DNA from: Nannocystis sp.
Lineage (GTDB): Bacteria > Myxococcota_A > Polyangia > Nannocystales > Nannocystaceae
DNA: 64,000 bases
Assembly (NCBI GenBank): GCA_016712315.1
Contig: JADJRG010000013.1
Coordinates: 1,524,001-1,588,000 of the forward strand
Direction: 5' to 3'
In this document: one piece after another, positions 48,910 to 57,597 of the stretch
Position numbering within the stretch: position 1 is the first letter of the stretch
How the letters are laid out: every line of letters starts with the position of its first letter
Notes under the pieces: model-generated
Database searches by the model: none
What the model saw: the letters and a program-made list of their open reading frames with translations, nothing else
Told to the model about the DNA's origin: nothing
Position numbers and translations under genes: made by a program

Positions 48910-51900
48910 TCAGCGAAGGGCGCGCCAACGGGCGATCGTGGCGCTCGCGAGGTCTTCGAGGAGGCTGTAGGTCGCTGGTAGGAAGATCAGGGTCATCACC
49001 GTGCTGGTCGCGAGCCCGCCGGCGATGATGATCGCGACCGAGTGGTAATACACGCCGGCGAGCGTCGGGTGGTGGATGAGCATCGGCACGATCCCCAAGA
49101 CGGTGGTGCTGGCGGTCATGAGGATCGGGCGCAGGCGATCTTGACCGGCCTGCGCGAGCGCCTGTGCGCGAGGTAGACCGGCCTCGCGGTGCTGGAGGGC
49201 GCGGTCGATCAGCATGATCCCGTTGTTGACGACGATCCCGATCAGAATAAAGAGCCCGACCATCGCGGTGGTGTCGACGGTGGTGCCCGTGAACCACATC
49301 GCCCAGGGCGCGCCGACGCAGCCGAGCAGGCAGATCGTCAGGATCGCGAGCGGCTGGAGGAAGCTCTCGAAGAGCGAGGCCATCACCGCGTAGACGAGCA
49401 GCAGGCAGAGCGCGAGGTTGACGACCATCTCGTCGGTGGACTGCTTCTCGCGCCACCAGGGGATCCAGTCGCCGGCGCCATAGCCAGGCGGGAAGCGGAA
49501 GCCGGCGAGCGCTTCGTCGACGAGGCGACGGTTCTCCTGCGGGTCGGCGCTGAAGAAGCGCACCTTGACCTTGACCTGGGTCTCGCGGTCGTAGCGCTGC
49601 ACGAAGCTGGGGCTGCGGGTGGTCGCGAACTCGGCGAAGTTGGAGAGCGGCACCTCGGCGCCGCTGGGGAGGCGTACGCGTAGATCTCGCAGCTCGGCGA
49701 GGCCAGGGCCTTGATCGGCGCGCGGGCCCATGGCGCCGGCGCTGAGGCGGAGCTCGATCTCGCCGTCTTCGCCGCGGACCTTGCCCATCGGTACGCCCTG
49801 AAAGGCGGTGCTGACGAGGCGCGCGAGCTGATCGGCGCTGAGGCCGGCGCGCCGCGCCCTGGTGCTGTCGATCCGCACGTGCACCTCGCGCGAGCCCTCG
49901 TCGTAGGGGCCGGTGATCACGTCGACGCCGCCGGCGTCAGGATCACGCGGGTCGCCGCGGGGGAGCTGCGCGCGCAGGTGGACGACGATCTGCTGCGCGA
50001 GCTCCATCAACACGCCCATGTCCTCGCCCTTGATCCCGAGCTGGACCTCATTGCGGTCGACGCGGCGCGAGGAGCCCTTGCGGTCCTCGCCGACCAAGAA
50101 GCGGGCGCTGGGGCGCTCAGGCAGGGCGCGGCTGAGCCGCTGGCGGAATTCCTCGACCTCGGCCTCGCTCTGGGCGCGCAGCCGCGGGTGCACGTCGCAC
50201 TGCCCCCAGAAGTCCGAGTAGTGGCAGCTCACGTGGGCGAGGCCGAGGCTGTCCTTGGCGCCGAGCAGGGCGCCCTCGATCGCCTCGATGTGGCCGCGGA
50301 TCACCAGGTAGTCGGGCGAGCCGGTGAGCTGGAGGGCGATCGGCACGGACTCGGGCTCCTGGTCGAAGTCGCCGATCTTGTAGGTGACGGCGCTCGCCGG
50401 GATCGCGGCGCTGCTGGCGAGCAAGAGGCCGATGATCAGGGTGAGGCGAGGCCACCGCAGGGTGCGCTCGATCAGCCGGCGGTAGGCGGCGGCGAGGCGC
50501 TCGAGGGTGGGGATCCGCGGCGCCTCGGCCGGCGCGCCGCGGGTCATCATGGACATCAGCAGCGGCACGGCGGTCTGGCTGATCACGAGCGAGCAGAGCA
50601 GGACGATCGCGAAGGTGGTCCCGAGAGGCCGCAGGTAGGCCGACATCTTGTCGGTCGGCGGGCCAAAGACCAGCGGCAAGAAGACGATCACGCTCGAGAG
50701 CGTGGAGGCGAAGGTGGCGAGCGCGACCTCGCGGCTGCCCGCGAGCACCGCGGGGATCATCGCCTCGCCGCGCGCGCGGTGGCGCTCGATCGCCTCGACG
50801 ATCACGACGGCGTTGTCGATCAGCGCGCCGACGCCGAGCACGAGGCCGAGCAAGACGATGCACGAGAGCTCCTCGCCGCGGAGCAAGAGCACGCCGGTGG
50901 TGGCGAGCAGGGTGAGCGGGATGCACACCGCGGCGATCGCGGTGACGTGCCAGCGCCGGAGGAAGAGGAAGAGCACGGCGACGCCGAGCAGGCCGCCGAA
51001 GACCCCGGTGGTGCGGAGGTCGCTCAACGTGCTGAGGATCTGCGCGCCCTGGTCCTCGAAGACGAGCACCTGCGCGTTGCCGAGCGCGGGGTCCTTGGCG
51101 GTCGCTTCGATGGCCGCCCGCACCCGCTCAGAGACCTCAACGGGGCTGGCGCCGGCCTCCGCGTAGACGGCGACGTTGACGCCAGGCAGGCCGTCGAGGC
51201 GGCGAAAGGAGCGCTGCTCTTTGGGGTGGATGGTGATCGCGGCGACCTCGCCGAGGCGCGGCGGCGCGCGATCGCGGGCGAGAGGATCGGTGCGGACGAG
51301 GGGGAGCCGTGAAAAGACCTCGGGGTCGGCGGTGGCGCCGGGGCTGCGCACGCCGGGGGAGCTCGACTCCTGGCGGAGCAGGCCGAACGAGCGGCCTTGG
51401 CGGGCGCTGCGGACGGCGGCGGCGATCGCCTGCGAGTCGACGCCTGCGCGGCGTACGTCGTCTTGGTCGACGGCGATCTCGAGCTCCTCGGGCTCGACGC
51501 CCTCGAGCTCGACGCGCGAGACCCCGGCGATCCGCTCGATCGGCCGGACGACGCGATCCTCGAGGGTGCGGTAGCGCAGGGCGACGTCGCTGGCGAGCCG
51601 CAGCGAGAGGATCGGCGCGTCGTTGGAGCTCCACGAGTCGATGGTGATCCGCTGTACGGTGTCGGGCAGCTCGCCGCGGACGCGGTCGAGGCGCTCGCGG
51701 ACCTCGCTCTTGCGGGCGTCGATGTCGGTGCCGGGCGCGAACTCGAGGTTGACGCGCACGCCCCAGCTGCCGCTGCCGACGCTCATGGAGCTGAGGCCGC
51801 GCAGGCCCGCGAGCTGCTCCTCGATCGGGCGGATCACCTCGCGCTCCATCAGCTCGGGCGGGGTGCGCAGGATCTGGAGGCGCACGGAGACGGTCGAGGC

Positions 51901-52032
51901 GCCGACGCTGGGCAGGAAGGCGAGCGGCAGGCGCTGGGTGGCGATCACGCCGAGGATCAGCACAGCGACCAGGAGCATGCCGACCATCACCGGCCGGGTG
52001 AGCGCGAGGTCGGCGAGGCTACGCCTGCGCAT
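48910..52032 (-). CDS. RND efflux transporter, HAE1/AcrB type (second of two)
   Basis: 1040 residues. It has the AcrB-like plan: N-terminal helix, two large periplasmic loops and 12 membrane helices in all. The TM4 proton-relay region reads L-I-D-N-A-V-V-I-V-E, so the usual Asp-Asp pair is Asp-Asn, as in many RND relatives. Near the C-terminus I-L-I-G-I-V-V-N-N-G-I-M-L-I-D is the matching TM10 motif. It is energised by the proton gradient and expels hydrophobic or toxic compounds. Its start overlaps the stop of the upstream RND gene by 14 nt, so the two are made together and may form a mixed trimer. Confidence 0.9.
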   Translation of the reverse strand: MRRRSLADLALTRPVMVGMLLVAVLILGVIATQRLPLAFLPSVGASTVSVRLQILRTPPELMEREVIRPIEEQLAGLRGLSSMSVGSGSWGVRVNLEFAPGTDIDARKSEVRERLDRVRGELPDTVQRITIDSWSSNDAPILSLRLASDVALRYRTLEDRVVRPIERIAGVSRVELEGVEPEELEIAVDQDDVRRAGVDSQAIAAAVRSARQGRSFGLLRQESSSPGVRSPGATADPEVFSRLPLVRTDPLARDRAPPRLGEVAAITIHPKEQRSFRRLDGLPGVNVAVYAEAGASPVEVSERVRAAIEATAKDPALGNAQVLVFEDQGAQILSTLSDLRTTGVFGGLLGVAVLFLFLRRWHVTAIAAVCIPLTLLATTGVLLLRGEELSCIVLLGLVLGVGALIDNAVVIVEAIERHRARGEAMIPAVLAGSREVALATFASTLSSVIVFLPLVFGPPTDKMSAYLRPLGTTFAIVLLCSLVISQTAVPLLMSMMTRGAPAEAPRIPTLERLAAAYRRLIERTLRWPRLTLIIGLLLASSAAIPASAVTYKIGDFDQEPESVPIALQLTGSPDYLVIRGHIEAIEGALLGAKDSLGLAHVSCHYSDFWGQCDVHPRLRAQSEAEVEEFRQRLSRALPERPSARFLVGEDRKGSSRRVDRNEVQLGIKGEDMGVLMELAQQIVVHLRAQLPRGDPRDPDAGGVDVITGPYDEGSREVHVRIDSTRARRAGLSADQLARLVSTAFQGVPMGKVRGEDGEIELRLSAGAMGPRADQGPGLAELRDLRVRLPSGAEVPLSNFAEFATTRSPSFVQRYDRETQVKVKVRFFSADPQENRRLVDEALAGFRFPPGYGAGDWIPWWREKQSTDEMVVNLALCLLLVYAVMASLFESFLQPLAILTICLLGCVGAPWAMWFTGTTVDTTAMVGLFILIGIVVNNGIMLIDRALQHREAGLPRAQALAQAGQDRLRPILMTASTTVLGIVPMLIHHPTLAGVYYHSVAIIIAGGLATSTVMTLIFLPATYSLLEDLASATIARWRALR

Positions 52033-55000
52033 CCGGGGGCTCCTCGCCGGCGATCGTCGCCCAGATCTCGCGGCGCTTCCCGGGCAGCAGGCTGTAGGCG
52101 CAGGGGATCACGTAGAGGGTGAGCAGGGTCGCGAGCGTGAGGCCGCCGATGACCGTGACGGCGAGCGGCTGGCGCAGCGCGGCGCCGTCGCCGAGGCCGA
52201 GCGCCATCGGCAGGAGGCCGAGCACGGTGGTCGCGGTGGTCATGACGATCGGCCGCATGCGCACGCGGCCGGCGTCGATCAAGGCGCTCTGCACGTCCAT
52301 GCCGTGGCCGCGGCGGTGGTTGACCGTGTTGATGAGCACGATCGCGTTGTTGACGACGATCCCGCCGAGGAGGATGACGCCCATGCCGACGATCGCGGAG
52401 ATCGGGGTGCCCGTGAGGGCGCACGCGAAGACCGCGCCCGCGAGCGCGAGCGGCACCGTGAACATAATTAAGAGCGGGTGGTGCAGGCTCTCGAAGCTGG
52501 AGGCCATGACGACGTAGATCAAGAACACCGAGAGCGCGGCGGTGAAGATCAGGCTGCTGAGGCTGGCGGCCATCTCCTCGGCTTGGCCGGCGATCTCGGC
52601 GCGGACGCCGGGGTCGTCGCTGGCGTGCTCGTCGAGGACCGCGCGCGCGCGCGCGGCGACGGCGCCGAGGTCGCCGCCGTCGAGGCGCGCGCGGATCCGC
52701 AGGCCGCGGCTGCCCTCGATCCGCCGGATCTCCGCGGGGCCGACCCCGGGCTCGAGCGCGGCGACGGAGGCGAGCTGGACGGGGACGCCGCCCTGGACGC
52801 CGATCTGGACCCGCCCGACGTCGTTGATGCTCGAACGATCGATGCGCGGGAGCTGAACGCGCACGTCGAGCTGCTGATCCGCGGCGTGCATGCGGGTGGC
52901 GATCTCGCCTTGGATCGCCCGCTGCACCGCGGCGCCGGCGGCGGTGACGTCAAATCCGAGGCGGCTCAGGCGCTCGCGGTCGAAGCGTACGCGCACCTCG
53001 GGGCGGCCGCTGAGGTCGTCGGGGGTGACGTCGGCGAGGCCGGGGATCGCGGACAGCTCGGGCAGGAGGCGGCGGGCGTGGGCGGCGGCGCGGGTGGGAT
53101 CCTCGGAGAAGATCCGCACCTCGATCGGCGCGTCGACCGAGAAGAGCGCGGGGCTGCCGAGCTGTAAGGCGGCGTCCGGATCGTAGGCGGCGTCATGAAG
53201 GCGCTGCGAGAGGCGGGCGACGAGCTCGGTCTGGGCGCGTGGGTCGAGGTCCGCGCGCAGGCGGAGGTTGACCTGGGCGAGGTGGGTGCCGGCGATCGTG
53301 CCCGTGGCAGAGCCGGCGGCGGTGACGCTGCCCACCCGCGCGAAGACGCGCGCGACCTCGGGGTCGCCGTCGACCGCGGCGACGAGGCGGCGGGTGAGCT
53401 CGGTGGTGCGCTCGATCGATGCGCCCTGGGGCAGCGTGATCTGCACAAAGACCTCGCCTTGCTCGACCTCGGGTAAGAGCGCGCGGCCGAGGCCTTGGGC
53501 CTGACCATAGGCGACCACGCAGAGGGCGATCGCGGCGCCGAGCACGAGGCCGCGGGCGCGTAAGGCGAGGCGAAGGGTGACCGGATAGGCGCGGGCAAGG
53601 GCGTCGTAGAGGGCGGTGAGCGGGCGCGCGAGCAGGCCTAGCAGCGCCGAGATGGCGCGGGTGAGCAGGCGGAGCAGGCGGAAGAGCAGGGCGAAGGGGA
53701 CGACCAGCCAGGCGAGCAGCGAGCGCGGCGGGGGCTCGGTGGACGTCGTAGGCGCGCCGCCGAGGCTCTGGAGCACCGGCACGAGGGTGAGCGAGACCAG
53801 CATCGAGGCGGTGATGCTGAGCGAGACGGCGAAGCTGAGGTCGCGGACGAGCTGGCCGGCGATGCCCTCGACGAAGGCGATCGGCAAGAAGACGGCGACG
53901 GTGGTGAGGGTCGCGGCGATCACCGAGGGGGCGACCTCCGCGGTGCCGAGGATCGCCGCGCGCGCGGGGCTGCGCTCCGGCTCGCGCTCGCGCACCCGGG
54001 CGATCGCCTCGAGCACGACGATGCCGTTGTCGACCAACATGCCGACGCCGAGCGCGAGCCCGCCGAGGCTCATGAGGTTGAGCGAGACGCCGAGCGCTTG
54101 CAGCGGCACGAAGGTGGCGAGCAGCGAGATCGGGATGGTCGCGGCGATCACCAGGGTCGCGCGCAGGTCGCGGAGGAAGAAGAGCAGGACAAAGACGGCC
54201 AAGAGGCCGCCGAGGAGGGTGTTCTTGCGCACCTCGTCGATCGCGGAGGCGATGAAGTCGGCCTGGCTCGAGAGCACGACGACCTGCTCGCCGTCGACCA
54301 AGGGCAGGCGATCGAGCGCGTTGATGACGGCGGCGGCGACGGCGACGGTGTTGGCGTCGCCCTCGCGGTAGACGGCGAGCTCGACGGCCTCGCGGGCGCC
54401 GACGAAGGCGAGCTCTTCGCGCTCCTTGGGGACCCTGCCGATCGCGGCGACGTCGCGCAGGCGCAGCTCGGCGCCGGCCTCGCTGCGCAGGATGGTCGCG
54501 CCGAGCTCGCTGGGCCGGCGGGCCTCGTGGATCGTGCGGATCAGGTAGCGGCTGCGCTGCTCGCTGAGGGCGCCGCCAGGCTGGTTGATGTTGTCGGTGC
54601 GCAGCGCGGTGACCACCGCGTCGGCGCCGAGGCCGAGCGCGCCGAGCCGCGCGGGGTCGATCTCGACGCGCACCTCTTCTTCGTCGCCGCCGTGGATCTG
54701 CGCGGCCGCGACGCCGGAGATCTTCTCTAAGGAGCGCTTGACGGCGCGGTCGGCCCGCAGGCGCATCGCCGCGAGGTCGGCGGGGCGGCCGGGCGCGGCG
54801 ACCAAGGCGAGCCGCATGATCGGCTCCTGCGAGGGGTCGTAGCGGAGCACGACGGGCCGCTCGGTGCCCTGCGGCAGGACCACGCGGTCGAGCTTCTCGC
54901 GGACGTCGTTCATCGCCCGGTCGACGCTGGTGCCCCAGGCGAAGTCGAGCACGACCTCGGAGCGGCCCTCGCGTGAGACGGACTCGACCTGGACGAGGCC

Positions 55001-55231
55001 TGGCACCGCGCCGACCAGCTCCTCGATCGGGCGGGTCACCAGCTCCTCGACCTCGGTGGGCGCGGCGTCGGCGTAGACTGTCTGAACGGTCAGGCTGGGA
55101 TAGGAGAGGTCCGGGAGGAGCGCGACGGGCAGGCGGAGCAGCGCGACGAGGCCGAAGACCAGCACGGCGAGGGTCGCCATCGCCGTGGTGACCGGGTGCG
55201 CGACCGTCGCGGCGATCCAACCCCCTCGCAT
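52019..55231 (-). CDS. RND efflux transporter, HAE1/AcrB type (first of two)
   Basis: 1070 residues, 12 predicted membrane helices and two periplasmic loops. TM4 has M-L-V-D-N-G-I-V-V-L-E, again Asp-Asn. TM10-11 has I-L-L-G-G-I-V-V-N-N-A-I-V-L-I-N. It has a longer loop after TM6 with extra hydrophobic residues (about residues 490-540). It is 6 nt downstream of the adaptor gene and upstream of a second, clearly different RND gene. This arrangement recalls MdtB/MdtC, where two RND subunits work together. No outer-membrane TolC-like gene is in the window. Confidence 0.9.
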   Translation of the reverse strand: MRGGWIAATVAHPVTTAMATLAVLVFGLVALLRLPVALLPDLSYPSLTVQTVYADAAPTEVEELVTRPIEELVGAVPGLVQVESVSREGRSEVVLDFAWGTSVDRAMNDVREKLDRVVLPQGTERPVVLRYDPSQEPIMRLALVAAPGRPADLAAMRLRADRAVKRSLEKISGVAAAQIHGGDEEEVRVEIDPARLGALGLGADAVVTALRTDNINQPGGALSEQRSRYLIRTIHEARRPSELGATILRSEAGAELRLRDVAAIGRVPKEREELAFVGAREAVELAVYREGDANTVAVAAAVINALDRLPLVDGEQVVVLSSQADFIASAIDEVRKNTLLGGLLAVFVLLFFLRDLRATLVIAATIPISLLATFVPLQALGVSLNLMSLGGLALGVGMLVDNGIVVLEAIARVREREPERSPARAAILGTAEVAPSVIAATLTTVAVFLPIAFVEGIAGQLVRDLSFAVSLSITASMLVSLTLVPVLQSLGGAPTTSTEPPPRSLLAWLVVPFALLFRLLRLLTRAISALLGLLARPLTALYDALARAYPVTLRLALRARGLVLGAAIALCVVAYGQAQGLGRALLPEVEQGEVFVQITLPQGASIERTTELTRRLVAAVDGDPEVARVFARVGSVTAAGSATGTIAGTHLAQVNLRLRADLDPRAQTELVARLSQRLHDAAYDPDAALQLGSPALFSVDAPIEVRIFSEDPTRAAAHARRLLPELSAIPGLADVTPDDLSGRPEVRVRFDRERLSRLGFDVTAAGAAVQRAIQGEIATRMHAADQQLDVRVQLPRIDRSSINDVGRVQIGVQGGVPVQLASVAALEPGVGPAEIRRIEGSRGLRIRARLDGGDLGAVAARARAVLDEHASDDPGVRAEIAGQAEEMAASLSSLIFTAALSVFLIYVVMASSFESLHHPLLIMFTVPLALAGAVFACALTGTPISAIVGMGVILLGGIVVNNAIVLINTVNHRRGHGMDVQSALIDAGRVRMRPIVMTTATTVLGLLPMALGLGDGAALRQPLAVTVIGGLTLATLLTLYVIPCAYSLLPGKRREIWATIAGEEPPDAQA

Positions 55232-55237
55232 CGGCGC

Positions 55238-56458
55238 TTAACCCCCCTCGCCGGCGCCTGTTTTTTTGGAGGAGGGGCGAGGCGGCAGCGGCGGCAGCGG
55301 CGGCGCCGCCTCGAGGGCGCGTACGGGCATACCCTCGCTGATGCCGGCGCCAGCGTCGGCGATGACGAGCTCGTCGGGTTCGACGCCGCCGCGGAGCTCG
55401 ACGCGCTCGTCGCCGATCAGGCCGACGTCGACCGGCCGGCGGCGGGCGACGCCGGACTCGATCACGTAGGCGTGCGCGAGGCCCTCGTGATCGAAGATCG
55501 CGGCGGTTGGCAGGGTGTGCGGGGCCGCGCGTTGGGCGACGAGCACCCGCGCCCGGCAGAAGGCGCCAGGGACGGCGCCGCGGGGGAAGGTGAGGGCGCG
55601 CGCGACGAATTTGACGGTGCCGGTGAGCACGTCGACGACGGGGGCGCGGCGGATCACCGAGGCCTCAAAGCGGGTACCGTCGAGCAATTCGAGCTCGACC
55701 GGGGCGCCGACCTCGAGGTGGATCGACTCGGCCTCGGGGATGTGGAGGTCGATGTCGAGCTGCGAGAGATCGGCGAGGCTGTAGAGCGGGCTGGCGGCGT
55801 TGGCCATCGCGCCGATGTCGACGTGGCGGCGGGTGATCGTGCCGGGAAAGGGGGCGATCACCTCGGTCATCGTGACTTGATGGCGGGTGACCTTCGCGTT
55901 CGCCCGCGCCGACGCGACCGCTTGCCGCTGCTTCTCCAGCTCCTCGCGGGAGACCGCGTTGTAGCCGGCGAGCGACTCGAGGCGCTCGAGCTCGACCTCG
56001 AGGTTGCGTACGTTGACGGTGTCGCGCGCGGCCTGGAGCTGGAAGGTGCGGCTGTCGAGGCGAGCGAGGCTCTGGCCCTCCTTCACCGTGTCACCCTCCT
56101 CGGCGTTGAGAGCGAGCACGATCCCCGCTTGGGTCGCGACGAGATCGGCGCTGCGCAGGGCGCGCAGGCTGCCCGAGGTGCGGTAATAACGGCGCAGCTC
56201 CGCGGGCGTGAGGGTGGCCGTGGTGACGCCGAGGGCGAGCTCTGCCCCGCCCTCGCCGCGCTTGCCCTCGCCGCGCTTGCCGTCGCCGCGCTTGCCCTCG
56301 CCGCGCTTGCCCTCGCCGCGCTTGCCGTCGCCGCGCTTGCCCTCGCCGCGCTTGCCCTCGTCCGTCGCGTCCGCGCTCGCGGCTCCACCGCAGGCGACGA
56401 GCGCGAGGGCGGCTCCGCCGAGGAGGAGCTGGCGGCGGGTGTGGGCGCGGGGCGGCAT
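55238..56458 (-). CDS. RND periplasmic adaptor lipoprotein with KRGEG repeat
   Basis: 406 residues. The signal has twin Arg (R-R-Q-L-L-L-G-G) and a lipobox L-V-A-C. After it, seven K-R-G units separated by E-G or D-G form a basic, flexible segment (residues about 30-70) encoded by a 15-bp tandem repeat. The rest is a typical membrane-fusion protein: a lipoyl-like half-motif, an alpha-helical hairpin (L-E-V-E-L-E-R-L-E-S-L-A-G-Y), the second lipoyl half and beta-barrel domains. It should bridge the RND pumps to an outer-membrane channel. TACCCT lies 11 nt before the ATG. Confidence 0.88.
   Translation of the reverse strand: MPPRAHTRRQLLLGGAALALVACGGAASADATDEGKRGEGKRGDGKRGEGKRGEGKRGDGKRGEGKRGEGGAELALGVTTATLTPAELRRYYRTSGSLRALRSADLVATQAGIVLALNAEEGDTVKEGQSLARLDSRTFQLQAARDTVNVRNLEVELERLESLAGYNAVSREELEKQRQAVASARANAKVTRHQVTMTEVIAPFPGTITRRHVDIGAMANAASPLYSLADLSQLDIDLHIPEAESIHLEVGAPVELELLDGTRFEASVIRRAPVVDVLTGTVKFVARALTFPRGAVPGAFCRARVLVAQRAAPHTLPTAAIFDHEGLAHAYVIESGVARRRPVDVGLIGDERVELRGGVEPDELVIADAGAGISEGMPVRALEAAPPLPPLPPRPSSKKTGAGEGG
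56252..56356. repeat. 15-bp tandem repeat (7 units) coding for KRGEG
   Basis: Seven in-frame units of C/G-TCGCCGCGCTTGCC, differing only at the first base, which switches Glu and Asp. The copy number can change without a frameshift. Confidence 0.9.
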
Positions 56459-56469
56459 GAGAGGTGGGC

Positions 56470-56475
56470 AGGGTA
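56470..56475 (-). promoter_or_regulatory. -10-like element of the RND operon
   Basis: TACCCT on the minus strand, 11 nt before ATG 56458. There is no convincing -35. Confidence 0.35.
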
Positions 56476-56551
56476 ACCGATCCCCAGCGGTCGACGCAGG
56501 CCTGCCGATAGAGTCACCGGCGAGCGCCCGTGTTTCGCCGGAGCGCCGCGG

Positions 56552-57502
56552 CTATTTCTTCTTGGCGGCGGGTTTGGCGGCGGGTTTGTCGGCGGGCTTA
56601 TCGGCGGGGGCGGGGGCGGTCGTGGCGGCCTTGTCGACGGCCTGCTTGCCCGCGGCGCCGGCGCTCGAGTCTTGGGTGTCGAGGCAGATCTCGCCCTTGT
56701 CGCGCTGGAGCAGCTCGATCTGGCCCTTGGCCGCCTTGAGGTGCTGCTCGCTCGCCTTGTCCTTCAAGCGGGTGACCGCGTTGAAGTATTGGATCGCGTT
56801 CTGGCACTGGCCGAGCTTGGCGAAGCCGAGGCCGGAGTAATACAGCGCGTCCGGCAAGATCGCCGACTCGGGCTCCTCTTGGATCAGGCGGTAGAACTCG
56901 CCGAGCGCGCTCTTGTAGTCGCGCTCATTATAGAAGGTCTGACCGACCTTGAACTTGGCCTCGGCCTGGCGGGCGTCGCCCGGGTAACGCGAGACGTAGG
57001 TGCGGTAGAGGCGGCGCGACTGCTTGTAGTTCTTGGCCTTGGTGAGCTGGCGATCTGCCTCGCTCCACAGCTCGTTCTTGTCCTCAGGGATGCTGGTCGC
57101 CTCGTTGAGCTTCTCCTCGAGCTTGCCCAGGCGCTGGTCGACGTCGGTGCGCAGCTCCTGCAAGCTCTGGCCGGCGGCGGAGGAGACGAACTCGGCGTTC
57201 TCGGCGGCGCCGCGGAGCTCGGCGAGCTGCTGCTCGACGTCGTCCATGCGGGCGCCGAGGCCGGCCTGGCTGCCGCGGAGGAGGCGCTCGGCCTCGGCGA
57301 GCTTGACTTGCAGCTCGGCGAGGCGAGCCTCGGCGAGCTCGATCTCTTGGTCGAGGCTGGCGCTGCGGTCGACCGTCTGCTGCTCGAGGGCGGTCACCTT
57401 GGCGGCGAGGTCGTTGTGCTCGGCCTTGAGGGTGATGCAGCCGGGGCTGGCGACGAAGACGGCGAGGACGCTCGCTGCGGCGAGCCGCTTGTGGATCATC
57501 AT
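56552..57502 (-). CDS. CpoB/YbgF-like TPR lipoprotein of the Tol-Pal system
   Basis: 316 residues. The signal peptide ends in S-P-G-C, a likely lipobox. Residues about 25-150 are coiled coil (E-Q-Q-T-V-D-R-S, E-I-E-L-A-E-A-R-L-A-E-L). The C-terminal half has TPRs typical of YbgF/CpoB (Y-K-Q-S-R-R-L-Y-R-T-Y-V, Y-K-S-A-L-G-E-F-Y-R-L-I). The last 25 residues are a Pro/Ala/Lys tail (A-D-K-P repeats). CpoB coordinates outer-membrane constriction and peptidoglycan synthesis in other bacteria. GGAG with a 5-nt gap precedes ATG 57502. It follows the Pal-like gene, which supports the assignment. Confidence 0.85.
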   Translation of the reverse strand: MMIHKRLAAASVLAVFVASPGCITLKAEHNDLAAKVTALEQQTVDRSASLDQEIELAEARLAELQVKLAEAERLLRGSQAGLGARMDDVEQQLAELRGAAENAEFVSSAAGQSLQELRTDVDQRLGKLEEKLNEATSIPEDKNELWSEADRQLTKAKNYKQSRRLYRTYVSRYPGDARQAEAKFKVGQTFYNERDYKSALGEFYRLIQEEPESAILPDALYYSGLGFAKLGQCQNAIQYFNAVTRLKDKASEQHLKAAKGQIELLQRDKGEICLDTQDSSAGAAGKQAVDKAATTAPAPADKPADKPAAKPAAKKK

Positions 57503-57521
57503 AGATACTCCTGACGCACAA

Positions 57522-57559
57522 AGGCCGCCTCCGCTTCCTGAGGAGGCGGAGCGCGGCCT
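57522..57559 (-). other. Strong hairpin between the Pal-like and CpoB-like genes
   Basis: AGGCCGC-CTCCGC (57522-57534) pairs with GCGGAG-c-GCGGCCT (57546-57559), a 13-bp stem with one bulged base and further TTCC/GGAG pairing possible in the loop. There is no T-run. It may set the ratio of the two proteins by partial termination or by protecting the upstream mRNA. Confidence 0.6.
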
Positions 57560-57597
57560 GGCGGCGATCTGCCGCGTTTGGAGGTCGGCGCGGCGGG

